DNA of 64,000 bases from Solidesulfovibrio fructosivorans JJ] (GCF_000179555.1 NZ_AECZ01000018.1:1-64000), one strand, 5' to 3'; positions 1-9,172 are shown, counted from the first letter of the stretch. Notes: generated by a model from the letters alone, not told the origin. A program made the numbers and translations.

Positions 1-433
1 GCGCCTCGATGCGGCCGAGGGCGGCCTTGAGGCCCCGCTCCTCGTCTTCCGTCACATCGACGAAGACCTCGGCGGCGTAACGCCGCACCAGCGGCACGAG
101 GTTTTGCACCAGCGCCTCGCCGGCCGGGGTCAGAAAAATGCGCTGGCTGCGGCGGTCCCGGCTGTCGCGGCGGCGCACGAGCAGCTTTTTCGCCTCCAGG
201 CGGTCCAGGATGCGGGTGATGGTGGTCTTGTCCTTGACCGAGCGTTCGCCCAGGCCGCACTGGGTCAGCCCCTGGGTCTCGAACAGGCGGTAGAGCACCA
301 CCCACTGCTCCGGGGTCACGTCGCAGCCGGCGGCCACAAACCGCCGCCGAAGCCCCATCTTGAGCCTGGCGGCGGCATGGCCGATGGCGTAGCCCACGGC
401 GTTGTCCATATCGAAATAAAACGCGTCATCCAT
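1..433 (-). CDS. MarR-family transcriptional regulator (3' end cut by window edge)
   Basis: A leftward gene with about 144 codons visible; its C-terminus lies outside the window. The protein shows the MarR winged-helix layout: an N-terminal helix, then TPEQW, a recognition-helix region (KDKTTITRILDRLE) and the basic wing RRDSRDRRSQ followed by IFLTPAG. MarR proteins are dimeric DNA-binding regulators, often repressors released by a small ligand. I chose the ATG at 431-433 because it gives MDDAFYFDMDNAVG with no longer in-frame start; the ribosome site is weak. It is divergent from the Nramp transporter at 574 and shares a 140-bp control region with it, so it may regulate that transporter (inference). 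The short inverted pair TCGT/ACGA near 453-464 is too small to call an operator. Confidence 0.85.
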   Translation of the reverse strand, partial: MDDAFYFDMDNAVGYAIGHAAARLKMGLRRRFVAAGCDVTPEQWVVLYRLFETQGLTQCGLGERSVKDKTTITRILDRLEAKKLLVRRRDSRDRRSQRIFLTPAGEALVQNLVPLVRRYAAEVFVDVTEDEERGLKAALGRIEA

Positions 434-573
434 GGCGGCGGTCCATAAAGTTGTCGTGCGGACGATATTCATAGCAACCATTCCCGTCAAGAAAAAGGCG
501 AACCCTTTCTTGCCCCGGCCGCACGGTTCTGACAGAGTGTGCCGTGGATTTTTTCCATGAAAGGAGCGGGCAA

Positions 574-1860
574 ATGCATCCGTTGCAGCGCTTGACCCGG
601 GCCATCGGCGACATGGCCCATTTCCGCGACCGGGTACGCCCGAGGCTCACCGCCCTCGAGATTTTCAAATACGTGGGCCCGGGGCTTCTCGTCACGGTCG
701 GCTTCATCGACCCGGGCAACTGGGCCTCCAACGTGGCCGCCGGCTCGGACTTCGGCTACCATCTGCTGTGGATGGTGACGCTGTCCACCATCATGCTCAT
801 CGTGCTCCAGCACAACGCCGCCCATCTCGGCATCGCGACGGGACTGTGCCTGTCCGAGGCGGCGGTCAAGCACATGCCGCGCCCGGTCGCGTTCTCGGCC
901 CTGGGCACGGCCGTGGCCGCCGCCGTGTCCACGGCCCTGGCCGAACTTTTGGGCGGGGCCATCGCGTTGCGCATGCTCTTCGGCCTGCCGCTGGCCCTCG
1001 GCACGCTGCTGACCCTCGTCGTCGTGCTGTGGATGCTTTTCTCCAAATCCTACCGCCACCTCGAACGCTACATCATCGGCTTCGTGTCGCTGATCGGGCT
1101 GTCGTTTATTTTCGAGTTGTCGCTCGTGCATCTCGACTGGGGCGCGGCGGTGACCGGCTGGCTGGCGCCCACCCTGCCGAACGGGTCCCTGCCCATCGTC
1201 ATGAGCGTGCTCGGCGCGGTGGTCATGCCCCACAACCTCTTTTTGCACTCGGAAGTCATCCAGAGCCGGCAGTGGAACCTGGACAAGCCGGAAATGATCC
1301 GCCGCCAGCTCAAATACGAGTACCTGGACACGCTTTTTTCCATGCTGGTCGGGTTTTGCATCAACAGCGCCATGATCCTGCTCGCGGCGGCGGTGTTTTT
1401 CACCCATGGCACTTCGGTCGGCGAACTGGAGCAGGCCCAGTCCCTGCTCAAGCCGCTTCTAGGCCCGTCGGCCGGGATCATCTTCGCCATAAGCCTGCTG
1501 CTGGCCGGCGTGGCCTCGTCGGTGACGGCCGGCATGGCCGGTGGCAGCATCTTCGCCGGCATCTTCGGCGAGCCCTACGACATCCGCGACAGCCACTCGC
1601 GCCTGGGCGTGGTCATCACCCTGGTCGGCGCGGCCGTGGCCATCCTGTTCGTGGGCGACCCGTTAAAGGGGCTCATCTGGTCCCAGATCGCCCTGTCCAT
1701 CCAGTTGCCCATCACCATCCTGCTGCAAATCGGCCTGACCTCGCGGCGTTCGGTCATGGGCGAATACGCCAACCGGCCCTTCACCAACGCCGTCCTGATC
1801 CTGGTGGCGGCGGTGGTCATCGCCCTCAACATCATGCTGCTCGTCGAGACCCTGGGCTGA
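574..1860 (+). CDS. mntH: Nramp-family divalent metal transporter (MntH-like)
   Basis: A 428-residue inner-membrane protein of the Nramp family, which imports Mn(II) or Fe(II) with protons. The two metal-binding signatures are intact: DPGNW in the first membrane helix (about residues 48-52) and MPHNLFLHS in helix 6. About eleven hydrophobic segments follow, the normal size for bacterial MntH. I prefer the ATG at 574 over the GTG at 544 because AAGGAG at 561-566 sits seven bases upstream of it. Expression may be under the divergent MarR gene. Substrate (Mn versus Fe) cannot be settled from sequence. Confidence 0.93.
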   Translation: MHPLQRLTRAIGDMAHFRDRVRPRLTALEIFKYVGPGLLVTVGFIDPGNWASNVAAGSDFGYHLLWMVTLSTIMLIVLQHNAAHLGIATGLCLSEAAVKHMPRPVAFSALGTAVAAAVSTALAELLGGAIALRMLFGLPLALGTLLTLVVVLWMLFSKSYRHLERYIIGFVSLIGLSFIFELSLVHLDWGAAVTGWLAPTLPNGSLPIVMSVLGAVVMPHNLFLHSEVIQSRQWNLDKPEMIRRQLKYEYLDTLFSMLVGFCINSAMILLAAAVFFTHGTSVGELEQAQSLLKPLLGPSAGIIFAISLLLAGVASSVTAGMAGGSIFAGIFGEPYDIRDSHSRLGVVITLVGAAVAILFVGDPLKGLIWSQIALSIQLPITILLQIGLTSRRSVMGEYANRPFTNAVLILVAAVVIALNIMLLVETLG

Positions 1861-1896
1861 TCCCATCCCCCGCCATGAGGCGGCCCGCCAATACAA

Positions 1897-1945
1897 AACG
1901 CCGCCGTCCGGACACGTCTGGCGTATCCGGGCGGCGGCGCTTTCC
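1897..1945. terminator. Bidirectional intrinsic terminator between convergent genes
   Basis: A 14-base stem (1899-1912 with 1926-1939, one mismatch) starting CGCCGCCGTCCGGA lies between the 3' ends of the Nramp gene and the leftward small secreted protein. On the minus strand the stem runs straight into TTTT, so it best serves the leftward gene; on the plus strand the following tract is only CTTTCCCC. Confidence 0.7.
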
Positions 1946-1966
1946 CCTCGCAAAAAGCGACAGCCG

Positions 1967-2227
1967 TTACTTCTTGGCTTTCTTGGCCTTCTTGTGGCTC
2001 TTTTTGACCTTGACCGGGGCGGCCTTGTCCGGGCCGGGATAGTTGACGACCATGCCGCCGAGCTTCATGCACTCATTGACCGAGGCCGTCATCGCGGTCT
2101 GACCGCCCACGTTGCACTCCCACTTGGGAGCGGCGGCCTTCTTGTGGACCTTGCCCTTTTTGGCGAAAGCCGGAGCGGCGGACAGAGCCAGGGTAAGCGC
2201 GGCAGCCAAAACAATGATCTTTTTCAT
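1967..2227 (-). CDS. Small secreted lysine-rich protein of unknown function
   Basis: An 86-residue protein with a clear Sec signal peptide (MKKIIVLAAALTL..., predicted cut after APAFA at about residue 22). The mature part of about 64 residues has a Lys-rich start (KKGKVHKK), a central segment with two cysteines (C38 and C53) and a very basic tail (KVKKSHKKAKKAKK). The cysteines could form a disulfide in the periplasm. AGGAGG lies just upstream of the ATG, and a terminator follows. I do not recognise a family. The basic tails suggest binding to anionic cell-envelope polymers or nucleic acid, which is inference only. Confidence 0.75.
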   Translation of the reverse strand: MKKIIVLAAALTLALSAAPAFAKKGKVHKKAAAPKWECNVGGQTAMTASVNECMKLGGMVVNYPGPDKAAPVKVKKSHKKAKKAKK

Positions 2228-2940
2228 GGGGACCCTCCTCGAACGGATCTTTTTTCACGTAACTATAACGGCCCGTGTGGGAGTGCAAGCAAGGCGGCGC
2301 GCTTTGGCAAACACCATCCGCCGTTTCCGGAAAAAGCGGCCCCAAGAAGACGCACGGTACGCAAGCAGCATAAAGGCGCATCGCCTTTTACAGAAAAAAT
2401 ACCGCGAGAAATCCAAACAACCTTTGCGACAACCCCAAACAACAATCAGGCTTGACGCAAAATATCGCAGAGGACATACGGAGACAGATGCAATCTTCGC
2501 CGTTCACCCCGAAACTTCTACGCCCTTTTTCCGTTCCCGCCCAAAATACTGTGGCGGCGGATCGAAATAAAGGGCGGCATTGCCGCAATCGAAAGGATCA
2601 TGGAAAAAAATCGCGGTTCGCGGGGCAAAAATGCCGCCGCCTCTGGTCCAATCGCGCGCTGGAGCCACGCCGGCCCCTTGCCCTTCGCCTAAAAATCCGT
2701 AAACGAAGCGGGCCGCGTCGGCGAAATGACTTTCAAGCCAGTGGTCCGTCGTGGACGCGCTCCGCCAAGCGCGCCCGCGGCGCCGTTGCCTGTCGGAATG
2801 TCGCCCGAACGTCACGGTCACGCCCCCGCAAAACACCGCATCTGTCGTTTTCGTGGCGGTGCGGCGCGGTTTTTTATAAGAAGTCGTAAAATTACGGCGG
2901 GGTCTGCCCGCCTCCATCCACCCCAACCAAGGAATGCGCC
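2228..2940. other. Long intergenic region, AT-richer middle, no convincing gene
   Basis: About 700 bp separate the small secreted gene from upp. Short ORFs exist on both strands but lack ribosome sites and recognisable sequence. The stretch near 2380-2620 is visibly more AT-rich than its surroundings. A possible leftward promoter for the small secreted gene is GTGCAA/ACTATA (2283-2288 and 2262-2267 on the plus strand, only 15 bp apart). Just before upp there is CGTAAAATTACG (2884-2895) and a hairpin with stem GGCGGG/CCCGCC (2896-2912), which could influence upp expression. Confidence 0.4.
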
Positions 2941-3567
2941 ATGCCCGTCACCGTCGTCGATCATCCCCTGGTGCGCCACAAACTTGGGCTGCTGCGGGAA
3001 AACGGCATCAGCACCAAGGATTTCCGCGACTTGGCCGGAGAAATCGCCAGACTCCTCACCTACGAGGCCACCAAGTCCCTGCCCACCGAAAAAGTCACCA
3101 TCAACGGCTGGGCCGGCCCGGTCGAGGTGGACCGCATCGCCGGCAAGAAAATCACCGTGGTGCCCGTGCTGCGGGCCGGCGTCGGCATGATGGACGGGGT
3201 GCTCGACATGATCCCCGGGGCCAAGGTCAGCGTGGTCGGCATGTACCGCAACGAGGACACCCTGGAGCCCGTGCGCTACTACGTCAAACTGGCCAAGAAG
3301 ATCCACAAGCGCCGGGCCATGATCCTCGACCCCATGCTGGCCACCGGCGGCACGCTCATCGCCACCATCAACCTGCTCAAGGAAGCCGGCTGCCGCAGCA
3401 TCCTGGGCCTGTTTCTGGTCTGCGCCCCGGAGGGCCTGGCCAAACTCGAACGCGAGCACCCGGACGTGGCCGTCTACACCGCCGCCATCGACGAGCGCCT
3501 AAACGAAAACGGCTACATCCTGCCCGGCCTCGGCGACGCCGGGGACAAGATCTTCGGCACCAAATAA
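2941..3567 (+). CDS. upp: Uracil phosphoribosyltransferase
   Basis: Cytosolic pyrimidine-salvage enzyme that makes UMP from uracil and PRPP. The 208-residue length is exactly typical. The PRPP-binding loop is visible as [12 protein letters not shown] (about residues 123-134), with the upstream [10 protein letters not shown] motif and the C-terminal uracil-binding region [13 protein letters not shown]. The start is supported by AAGGAA at 2929-2934. The next gene, 31 bp downstream, is a uracil permease, so the pair forms a uracil uptake and trapping operon. Confidence 0.97.
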   Translation: MPVTVVDHPLVRHKLGLLRENGISTKDFRDLAGEIARLLTYEATKSLPTEKVTINGWAGPVEVDRIAGKKITVVPVLRAGVGMMDGVLDMIPGAKVSVVGMYRNEDTLEPVRYYVKLAKKIHKRRAMILDPMLATGGTLIATINLLKEAGCRSILGLFLVCAPEGLAKLEREHPDVAVYTAAIDERLNENGYILPGLGDAGDKIFGTK

Positions 3568-3598
3568 CGGTCCCGCACGCAACCAAAAGGAGAAGGCA

Positions 3599-4870
3599 AT
3601 GGCCCCGATTCGGGTGGGTAGTGATTACAACTTGCGGGCCCGGGACATTCCCGTGGGCGCGCAGATGCTGTTCGTGGCCTTTGGCGCGCTGGTGCTGGTG
3701 CCGCTTTTGACCGGCCTCGACCCCAATGTGGCCCTTTTTTGCGCCGGCGTCGGCACGCTCATCTACCAGGTCCTGACCAAGGGCCGCATCCCCATCTTCC
3801 TGGGCTCCTCCTTCGCCTTCATCGCGCCCATCATGTTTTGCGTCAAAACCTACGGCGTGCCGGCGACGCTCGGGGCGCTCGCCGCCGTGGGCACGGTCTA
3901 CGCCGTGGCGGCGGTGCTCATCCGCCTGCGCGGCGTGGGCATCCTGTCGCGCCTTCTGCCGACCATCGTCACCGGCCCGGTCATCATGGTCATCGGACTG
4001 ATCCTGGCCCCGGTCGGCGTCAACATGGCCATGGGCAAAACCGGCGACGGCGCGGCCATGCTCGTGCCCGAGCCGACCGCCATGACCGTGTCCTTCTTCT
4101 CCCTGGCCGTCACCGTCCTCGTGGCCATCTACGGCCGGGGGCTGGCGCGGCTGGTACCGATTTTGTGCGGCATCGCCGCCGGCTACGCGCTGAGCCTCTT
4201 CCTCGGGCTGGTGGACTTCACCCCGGTCGTCAAAGCCCCCTGGTTCGCCCTGCCCCACTTCGTCAGCCCGGCCTTCAGCCTCGACGCCATGGTCATCATC
4301 GTTCCCGTGGCCATCGCCCCCATCATCGAACACTTCGGCGGCATCCTGGCCATCGGCCAGGTGACGGGCCGCAACTACCTGGAAAACCCGGGCGTGCACC
4401 GTTCGCTCATGGGCGACGGCGTGGCCACGGCCCTGGCCGGGTTTCTCGGCGGGCCGCCGCTGACCACCTACGCCGAGGTCACCGGGGCCGTGGCCCTGAC
4501 CAAGATCTACAACCCGGCGCTTATGACCTGGGCCGCCCTGACCGCCATCTGCCTGGCCTTTGTCGGCAAGCTCGGCGCGCTGCTCCAGACCATCCCCACC
4601 CCGGTCATGGGCGGCATCATGCTGCTTTTGTTCGGCACCATCATGGTGGTCGGGCTCAACTCCCTGGTGCGCGAGGGCGCCGATCTGATGGAGCCCCGCA
4701 ACATGGTCATCGTGGCGCTCATCATCGTGCTCGGCATGGGCAAGATGACCTTTTCGCTCGGCGGCATGCGCCTGGAAGGCATCGGCCTGGCCGGCGTCGC
4801 CGGCGTGCTGCTCAATTTCGCGCTGCCCCATCCCAAGCGCCGGGAGGCCCAAAGCCGGGACGAGGCCTGA
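3599..4870 (+). CDS. uraA: Uracil/xanthine permease, NCS2 family (UraA-like)
   Basis: A 423-residue inner-membrane nucleobase:proton symporter. Diagnostic NCS2 features are the PIFLGSSFAFIAP segment, IIEHFGGILAIGQVTGRN with its substrate-contacting glutamate and glutamine, and GFLGGPPLTTYAE. Membrane helices fill almost the whole length; the C-terminus is a short basic tail. AAAAGGAG at 3587-3594 supports the ATG. It is co-directional with upp and separated by 31 bp, so uracil is the likely substrate, although the NCS2 family also contains xanthine carriers. Confidence 0.93.
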   Translation: MAPIRVGSDYNLRARDIPVGAQMLFVAFGALVLVPLLTGLDPNVALFCAGVGTLIYQVLTKGRIPIFLGSSFAFIAPIMFCVKTYGVPATLGALAAVGTVYAVAAVLIRLRGVGILSRLLPTIVTGPVIMVIGLILAPVGVNMAMGKTGDGAAMLVPEPTAMTVSFFSLAVTVLVAIYGRGLARLVPILCGIAAGYALSLFLGLVDFTPVVKAPWFALPHFVSPAFSLDAMVIIVPVAIAPIIEHFGGILAIGQVTGRNYLENPGVHRSLMGDGVATALAGFLGGPPLTTYAEVTGAVALTKIYNPALMTWAALTAICLAFVGKLGALLQTIPTPVMGGIMLLLFGTIMVVGLNSLVREGADLMEPRNMVIVALIIVLGMGKMTFSLGGMRLEGIGLAGVAGVLLNFALPHPKRREAQSRDEA

Positions 4871-4922
4871 CCGGCCCTGGCACGGCGGATGCAATACATA
4901 CGGGCAATCGGAGGTTACCCGT

Positions 4923-5024
4923 ATGTTCATCGATAAGATTATCCTTGCCGCGACCGTGGTTGCCTGCTGTATGGCCCTTTCCTGGCTGGCCGACGCGTTC
5001 ATGAATAACAAACACGCCGATTAA
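4923..5024 (+). CDS. 33-residue single-span membrane micro-protein (hypothetical)
   Basis: A short ORF, MFIDKIILAATVV... ending NNKHAD, placed 52 bp after uraA. GGAGG at 4910-4914 sits eight bases before the ATG, a good ribosome site. The peptide has one hydrophobic stretch of about 19 residues (IILAATVVACCMALSWLA), two adjacent cysteines and a polar tail, as expected of a small inner-membrane protein. Downstream is a 10-bp hairpin. It may be the last gene of the upp–uraA transcript. No family is recognised. Confidence 0.55.
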   Translation: MFIDKIILAATVVACCMALSWLADAFMNNKHAD

Positions 5025-5518
5025 CGGATTTATACGCTCCCTCCCCCCGCCGTGACCGGACGGACAGGACCCCCGTCCGGTCGCGGCCACCCGGCCCCGC
5101 CCCCCGTTCCTGTTGCCGCAATCCGCCGGCCGCCACCGCGCCGTGGCGGCGCGTGCGCCCCTTCCCCGGTTTCTTCCGATCCGCCCGGAGCCTCCCGCTT
5201 CGAAGGCAGGACTGGCCCCGGTATTGCAATTCTCTAGCGAAAAAGTTTCCCGCGGCCCGCCGCCGAAACGGCAACGCCCCGGGCAACGCCCAGGGCCGGC
5301 GGCGACAAGACGTCGCTCCAGCGTATAACCGACAAGCATCCAAAACGATTTTCTCCGGCCCGCAAGGCCCGGAAGCGGAAGGCGCAAAGAAGTGGGGCAA
5401 AAGCGGCAACGCTCGCGGCGGCGCAAGCGCGCATGACAGATTAAAAAAGTGAAACGCCGGGCCGGCCCGCCCGGCGAAAACGGCCGACAGCCCGGCATCG
5501 TCCCCAGGGAGTGAGCAC
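5025..5518. other. GC-rich intergenic region with a strong hairpin
   Basis: No gene is visible in this 494-bp gap. A perfect 10-bp inverted repeat, GACCGGACGG (5054-5063) with CCGTCCGGTC (5073-5082), forms a hairpin 30 bp after the micro-ORF. It lacks a T tract, so it may be a 3' end stabiliser or a factor-dependent stop. The rest must hold the promoter of the polysaccharide locus, but I see no clear -35/-10 pair. Confidence 0.45.
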
Positions 5519-7201
5519 ATGTCGCAAGCGGAAGTATTTCCTCGAGAAAACCCGGACAGACGCTTTTTGCCGGACATCCCCTCCAAGAGCGCTTCCCGGC
5601 GAAACGCCGACGCCCGCTATTTCTCCGAGGGAAAGGTCGACGTCTACTCCAGCAACGGCAAATACCGCTACTGTTCGGGCCGTATCGTCAACCTGTCCAA
5701 AAGCGGCATGCTCATCGAGCCCGACCGCAAGCTGCGCGTGGGCGACAAGGTGGTGCTGCGCTTTTTCCTGGCCGCCGGCACCATGCCCGAAGGCTACGAA
5801 TCGTTCGTCAGGCTGCCGGCCCGGGTGGTGCGACTCGACGCCTCCACGGGAAACGCCGCCTTCGCCTTCGAAAAAAGCATCACCGAGTACCTGCACCGCC
5901 GCCGCTGGCGCTACTTCGAAGCCGCCTCCCTGCTCGGCATCATGCTCACTCTGATCGGGGTGTGGTTCATCAAAAAGGAAAGTATCTTCTACTTCTGGTT
6001 CGACGTGCCGATTTTCCTCTACGGCCTGTGCGCGCTTTTCTATCTGCTCTCCAGGTTCTTCTTCGCCGCCTTGTACCGGCCCTATCCCGTGGACCCGCAG
6101 TTCACCCCCTCGGTCACCATCGTCGTGCCCTGCTTCAACGAGGAGGAGTGGATCGAAAAGACCGTGCGCGGCTGCCTCAACCAGCAGTATCCCGAGGAGC
6201 ATTTGCAGCTGATCGTGGTCGACGACGGCAGCTCCGACAACACCCTGGCCGTGCTGAAAGAGGTCCGGGCCAAGATCTACGACGAGGTCGGCGAACGCTT
6301 CCTCATCCACGCCTTTCCCAAAAACCGGGGCAAGCGCCACGCCATGGCCGCCGGCGCGCGCATGGCCACCGGCGACGTGGTGGTCTTCGTCGACTCCGAC
6401 AGCTTCCTGCAGCCCCTGTCCATCCTGAACGTGGTCCAGCCCCTCAAGGACCCCAAGGTCGGGGCCTCCACCGGCCGCTGCGAAGTGGAAAACAAGTGGA
6501 CCAACCTGCTGACCAAGATGCAGGCCGTGCGCTACTTCGTGGGCTTTCGCATCTTCAAGGCCGCCGAGAGCATCTTCGACACCGTCACCTGCCTGTCCGG
6601 CCCCCTGGCCTGCTACCGCCGCGACGTGCTCATGCGGCACCTCGACGCCTGGGAGCACCAGACCTACCTCGGCCAACCAGCCACCTTCGGCGACGACCGC
6701 AGCCTCACCAATTTCGTGCTCACCGGCCATTACGCCGTCTACCAGCACTCGGCCGTGACCCACACCATCGTGCCCTCCACCTACGGCAAGTTCTACACCC
6801 AGCAGATGCGCTGGAAACGCTCCTGGCTGCGCGAGAGCCTCAAGGCCTGCCTGTTCATGTGGCGCAAGGAGCCGTTCATGGCCATCTCCTTCTACCTGGG
6901 CCTGCTGTTGCCGGTGCTGGCCCCGTTCGTGGTGCTGCGGGCCTTCGTGTTCATGCCGGCCGCCTACGGCATATGGCCGATCATGTACATCGCCGGGGTC
7001 TTCTTCATGAGCATGCTCATGTGCACCTCGTACCTTTTCCTCAAGCGCTCGAATCTGTGGCTTTACGGCGTGCCGTTCTGCTTTTTCTACCTCACGGTGC
7101 TCTTGTGGCAGATCCTGTGGGCGTTGCTCACCTTCTGGCAATCGAACTGGGGCACCCGGCCATCCAGCCATGACACCCATGAAGCGGGGCCGACAGCATG
7201 A
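5519..7201 (+). CDS. PilZ-domain-fused family 2 glycosyltransferase (exopolysaccharide synthase)
   Basis: A 560-residue membrane synthase. Residues about 25-120 form a PilZ domain with RRNADAR and NLSKSG, the (D/N)xSxxG signature for c-di-GMP; the arginine pair is spaced one residue wider than the usual RxxxR. Two membrane helices follow (about 138-185). A processive GT2 domain comes next, with DDGSSD at 235-240, the metal-binding DSD at 292-294, the catalytic GDDR, and the QQMRW product-binding motif at 428-432. Four or so membrane helices end the protein. This is the domain plan of PgaC/cellulose/hyaluronan-type synthases, which polymerise and export in one step, but PilZ is N-terminal rather than C-terminal as in BcsA. 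The stop overlaps the next start (ATGA), so translation is coupled. Confidence 0.88.
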   Translation: MSQAEVFPRENPDRRFLPDIPSKSASRRNADARYFSEGKVDVYSSNGKYRYCSGRIVNLSKSGMLIEPDRKLRVGDKVVLRFFLAAGTMPEGYESFVRLPARVVRLDASTGNAAFAFEKSITEYLHRRRWRYFEAASLLGIMLTLIGVWFIKKESIFYFWFDVPIFLYGLCALFYLLSRFFFAALYRPYPVDPQFTPSVTIVVPCFNEEEWIEKTVRGCLNQQYPEEHLQLIVVDDGSSDNTLAVLKEVRAKIYDEVGERFLIHAFPKNRGKRHAMAAGARMATGDVVVFVDSDSFLQPLSILNVVQPLKDPKVGASTGRCEVENKWTNLLTKMQAVRYFVGFRIFKAAESIFDTVTCLSGPLACYRRDVLMRHLDAWEHQTYLGQPATFGDDRSLTNFVLTGHYAVYQHSAVTHTIVPSTYGKFYTQQMRWKRSWLRESLKACLFMWRKEPFMAISFYLGLLLPVLAPFVVLRAFVFMPAAYGIWPIMYIAGVFFMSMLMCTSYLFLKRSNLWLYGVPFCFFYLTVLLWQILWALLTFWQSNWGTRPSSHDTHEAGPTA

Positions 7202-9168
7202 AAAAATTCCTGCGCTACCTCTTCCAGTACGCCATTTTGGCCGTGGCCGGTTTTTTCGTCTATCAGACGGCGTTCAAACGGGAAGCCCCGCCGGCCTTCC
7301 ACCGCGACCAATGGACCCAGCGCGAGGGCTTCATGGCCATCTCCTACGGGGGCTTGAGCCTCGATGAGGGGCCCGGAACGCTCACCAGCAAAAACCGGCT
7401 GCGCGAGCAGCTTTCCGCCCTGGCCGCCGCCGGCTACCGCACCATCACCACAAAGGACGTGAAGAATTTCTACGACGCCAATGGTCCGCTGCCCGACAAG
7501 GCCCTCTACCTGATGTTCGAGGGCGGCCGCAAAGACAGCGTCCTTTTCAGCCAGCCCATCCTGGTCCACACGGGATATAACGCCTCGCTCTACCTCTACG
7601 GCGACAGGCTCACGGGCTGGAGCCGCTTTTTCGTGCGCTCGGACGAACTGCGCAAGGTGGCGGCCAACCCCTTCTGGGACGTGGGCTCCATGGGATTCCA
7701 TTCGAAGCTCATCAACGAAACGCCCAAGGGCGGCTACGCCTACTACCTGACAGCCCGCCTCGCGGCCGGGGACGGCAAACCCGAGGAGACGCCGGAAGGC
7801 TTCGACGCCCGGGTGGCCGCCGATTACAAGCGGGCCTACGCCTCCATCGCCGACGAGACGGGCAAGCCGCCGCTCGGCTATGTCTTCATGCCGGCCAACA
7901 CCCTCGGCGTGAGCCTGCCGCCGGCCATCGCCAAGCCCAATGACGCGGGCCTCGCCCGTTTCTTTCCGGTCGCCTTCACCCGGGTGGGCGAATCGTACAA
8001 TTCCCGGCAAGCCGATTCCCGCCGGTTGACCCGATTGCAGGTCGATCCGACCTGGAGCCCGGACCGCTTGCTGCTCGAGATCGAATCGCGCCTGCCCCAA
8101 AGCAGCTTTCTGGATTTTTCCAACTCGGTCCTGCACGGCCTGTGGCAGGTGGGCGCGGGCGCCATTACGGCGAACGGCCAGGCGCTGACGCTCGCCGCCC
8201 CCGCCGGCAAGGACGGCTTCGCCCTGCTGCGCGGCACCGAAGGGTTCGAAAACTTCCTGTGCCGGGTCAAGGTCGTTCCCGCCCGGGGCGGCGCGGCGCT
8301 CATCTACCTGCGCTACCGGGACAGCGGCTCCTACGTCCGCATCCAGGTCACCGCCGACCAGGTGATCGTGCGCGAAAAAAACGGCCATGCCTTAAACACC
8401 CTCGTCAACTACGTCCTGCCCGTGGACCAGACCGGCCCGGTGGCCCTCGACTGCTGCGTGAAAAACAACCGCCTGCTCATGCGCGTCGGCGGCAAGGAGA
8501 TAAGCCCCTACCCCATCCCCCTGACCGCCGGCACCGAGCGGGGCAGCTTCGCTCTGGGCGCGCTGGGCGATACGGGCGGGCACAAGGCCGCCTTCAGCGA
8601 TCTGCGCCTGACCGCTTTTCCGCCGCGCTGGCTTGCGGCCCCGGCCCTGGCCGACGCCTCCCTGGACAACCTGCGCACCCTGACCGCCATGGTGCTGCCG
8701 GCAAAGTCCCTGACCGACGACCCGGTGGCCAATGCCGCCGCCCTGGTGACCGTGGCCGCAAGCGGCGTGGTCCCGTTTCTGAACCTGTCCGAAACCGACC
8801 CGGCCAAGGTCGAAGCCATGGCCGACTCCGTGGCCTCGGCCCCGGCCTCGTTGATCATCGCCAAGCTGCTCGGCGGGTTCGTATTGTCCCTGGAGGATTT
8901 TCCGGATGACGCCGTGCTGGCGCGCCTGGAAAAGCGGCTGCGCAAAAAGGGCTTCGCCGTGGCTCTGCGCGTGACGCCCGCCTCCAAGAACCGCCTGCTC
9001 GCCGCCGAGAAGTTGCCGCGGCCGGACTGGCTGCTCTTCGACATGCCGCCGCTTTCCGACGCCGGGGACATGACCAGGCTCGCCAACCGCTTCGACAAAT
9101 CGCGGATGCTGTTTCGAACCCCCGGTCCGGATCCGGAAGGGGCCATCTATTACGACGTGAAGGGATAA
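7198..9168 (+). CDS. Membrane-anchored degenerate polysaccharide-deacetylase-like protein (PgaB-like position)
   Basis: A 656-residue protein with an N-terminal signal anchor (about residues 5-23). Residues about 45-250 resemble a NodB/PgaB deacetylase: LYLMFEGGRKDSV matches the place of the TFDDG motif, and VGSMGFHSK the place of the HxxxH motif, but the metal-binding aspartates and one histidine are missing. It is therefore probably a catalytically dead carbohydrate-binding domain. Residues about 300-465 look like a concanavalin/LamG-type beta-sandwich. The last 190 residues resemble a TIM-barrel fragment, as in the C-terminal hydrolase half of PgaB. It overlaps the synthase gene by 4 bp and precedes the porin gene by 4 bp. 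Likely role: periplasmic handling of the nascent polymer (inference). Confidence 0.7.
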   Translation: MKKFLRYLFQYAILAVAGFFVYQTAFKREAPPAFHRDQWTQREGFMAISYGGLSLDEGPGTLTSKNRLREQLSALAAAGYRTITTKDVKNFYDANGPLPDKALYLMFEGGRKDSVLFSQPILVHTGYNASLYLYGDRLTGWSRFFVRSDELRKVAANPFWDVGSMGFHSKLINETPKGGYAYYLTARLAAGDGKPEETPEGFDARVAADYKRAYASIADETGKPPLGYVFMPANTLGVSLPPAIAKPNDAGLARFFPVAFTRVGESYNSRQADSRRLTRLQVDPTWSPDRLLLEIESRLPQSSFLDFSNSVLHGLWQVGAGAITANGQALTLAAPAGKDGFALLRGTEGFENFLCRVKVVPARGGAALIYLRYRDSGSYVRIQVTADQVIVREKNGHALNTLVNYVLPVDQTGPVALDCCVKNNRLLMRVGGKEISPYPIPLTAGTERGSFALGALGDTGGHKAAFSDLRLTAFPPRWLAAPALADASLDNLRTLTAMVLPAKSLTDDPVANAAALVTVAASGVVPFLNLSETDPAKVEAMADSVASAPASLIIAKLLGGFVLSLEDFPDDAVLARLEKRLRKKGFAVALRVTPASKNRLLAAEKLPRPDWLLFDMPPLSDAGDMTRLANRFDKSRMLFRTPGPDPEGAIYYDVKG

Positions 9169-9172
9169 GGCC

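Noticed and set aside
2228-2940. Possible small genes or a structured RNA upstream of upp
   Set aside because: Short ORFs there lack ribosome sites and similarity; I could not recognise a tRNA cloverleaf or riboswitch core.
3377-5011. 544-codon open frame on the minus strand opposite upp–uraA
   Set aside because: Its product is His/Gly/Gln/Arg-rich low-complexity sequence, as expected from the antisense of a high-GC gene, while upp and uraA on the plus strand have full family motifs.
5519-7201. Assignment of the synthase as BcsA cellulose synthase
   Set aside because: PilZ is N-terminal, no BcsB-like gene follows, and the downstream porin and deacetylase-like genes match Pga logic rather than Bcs.
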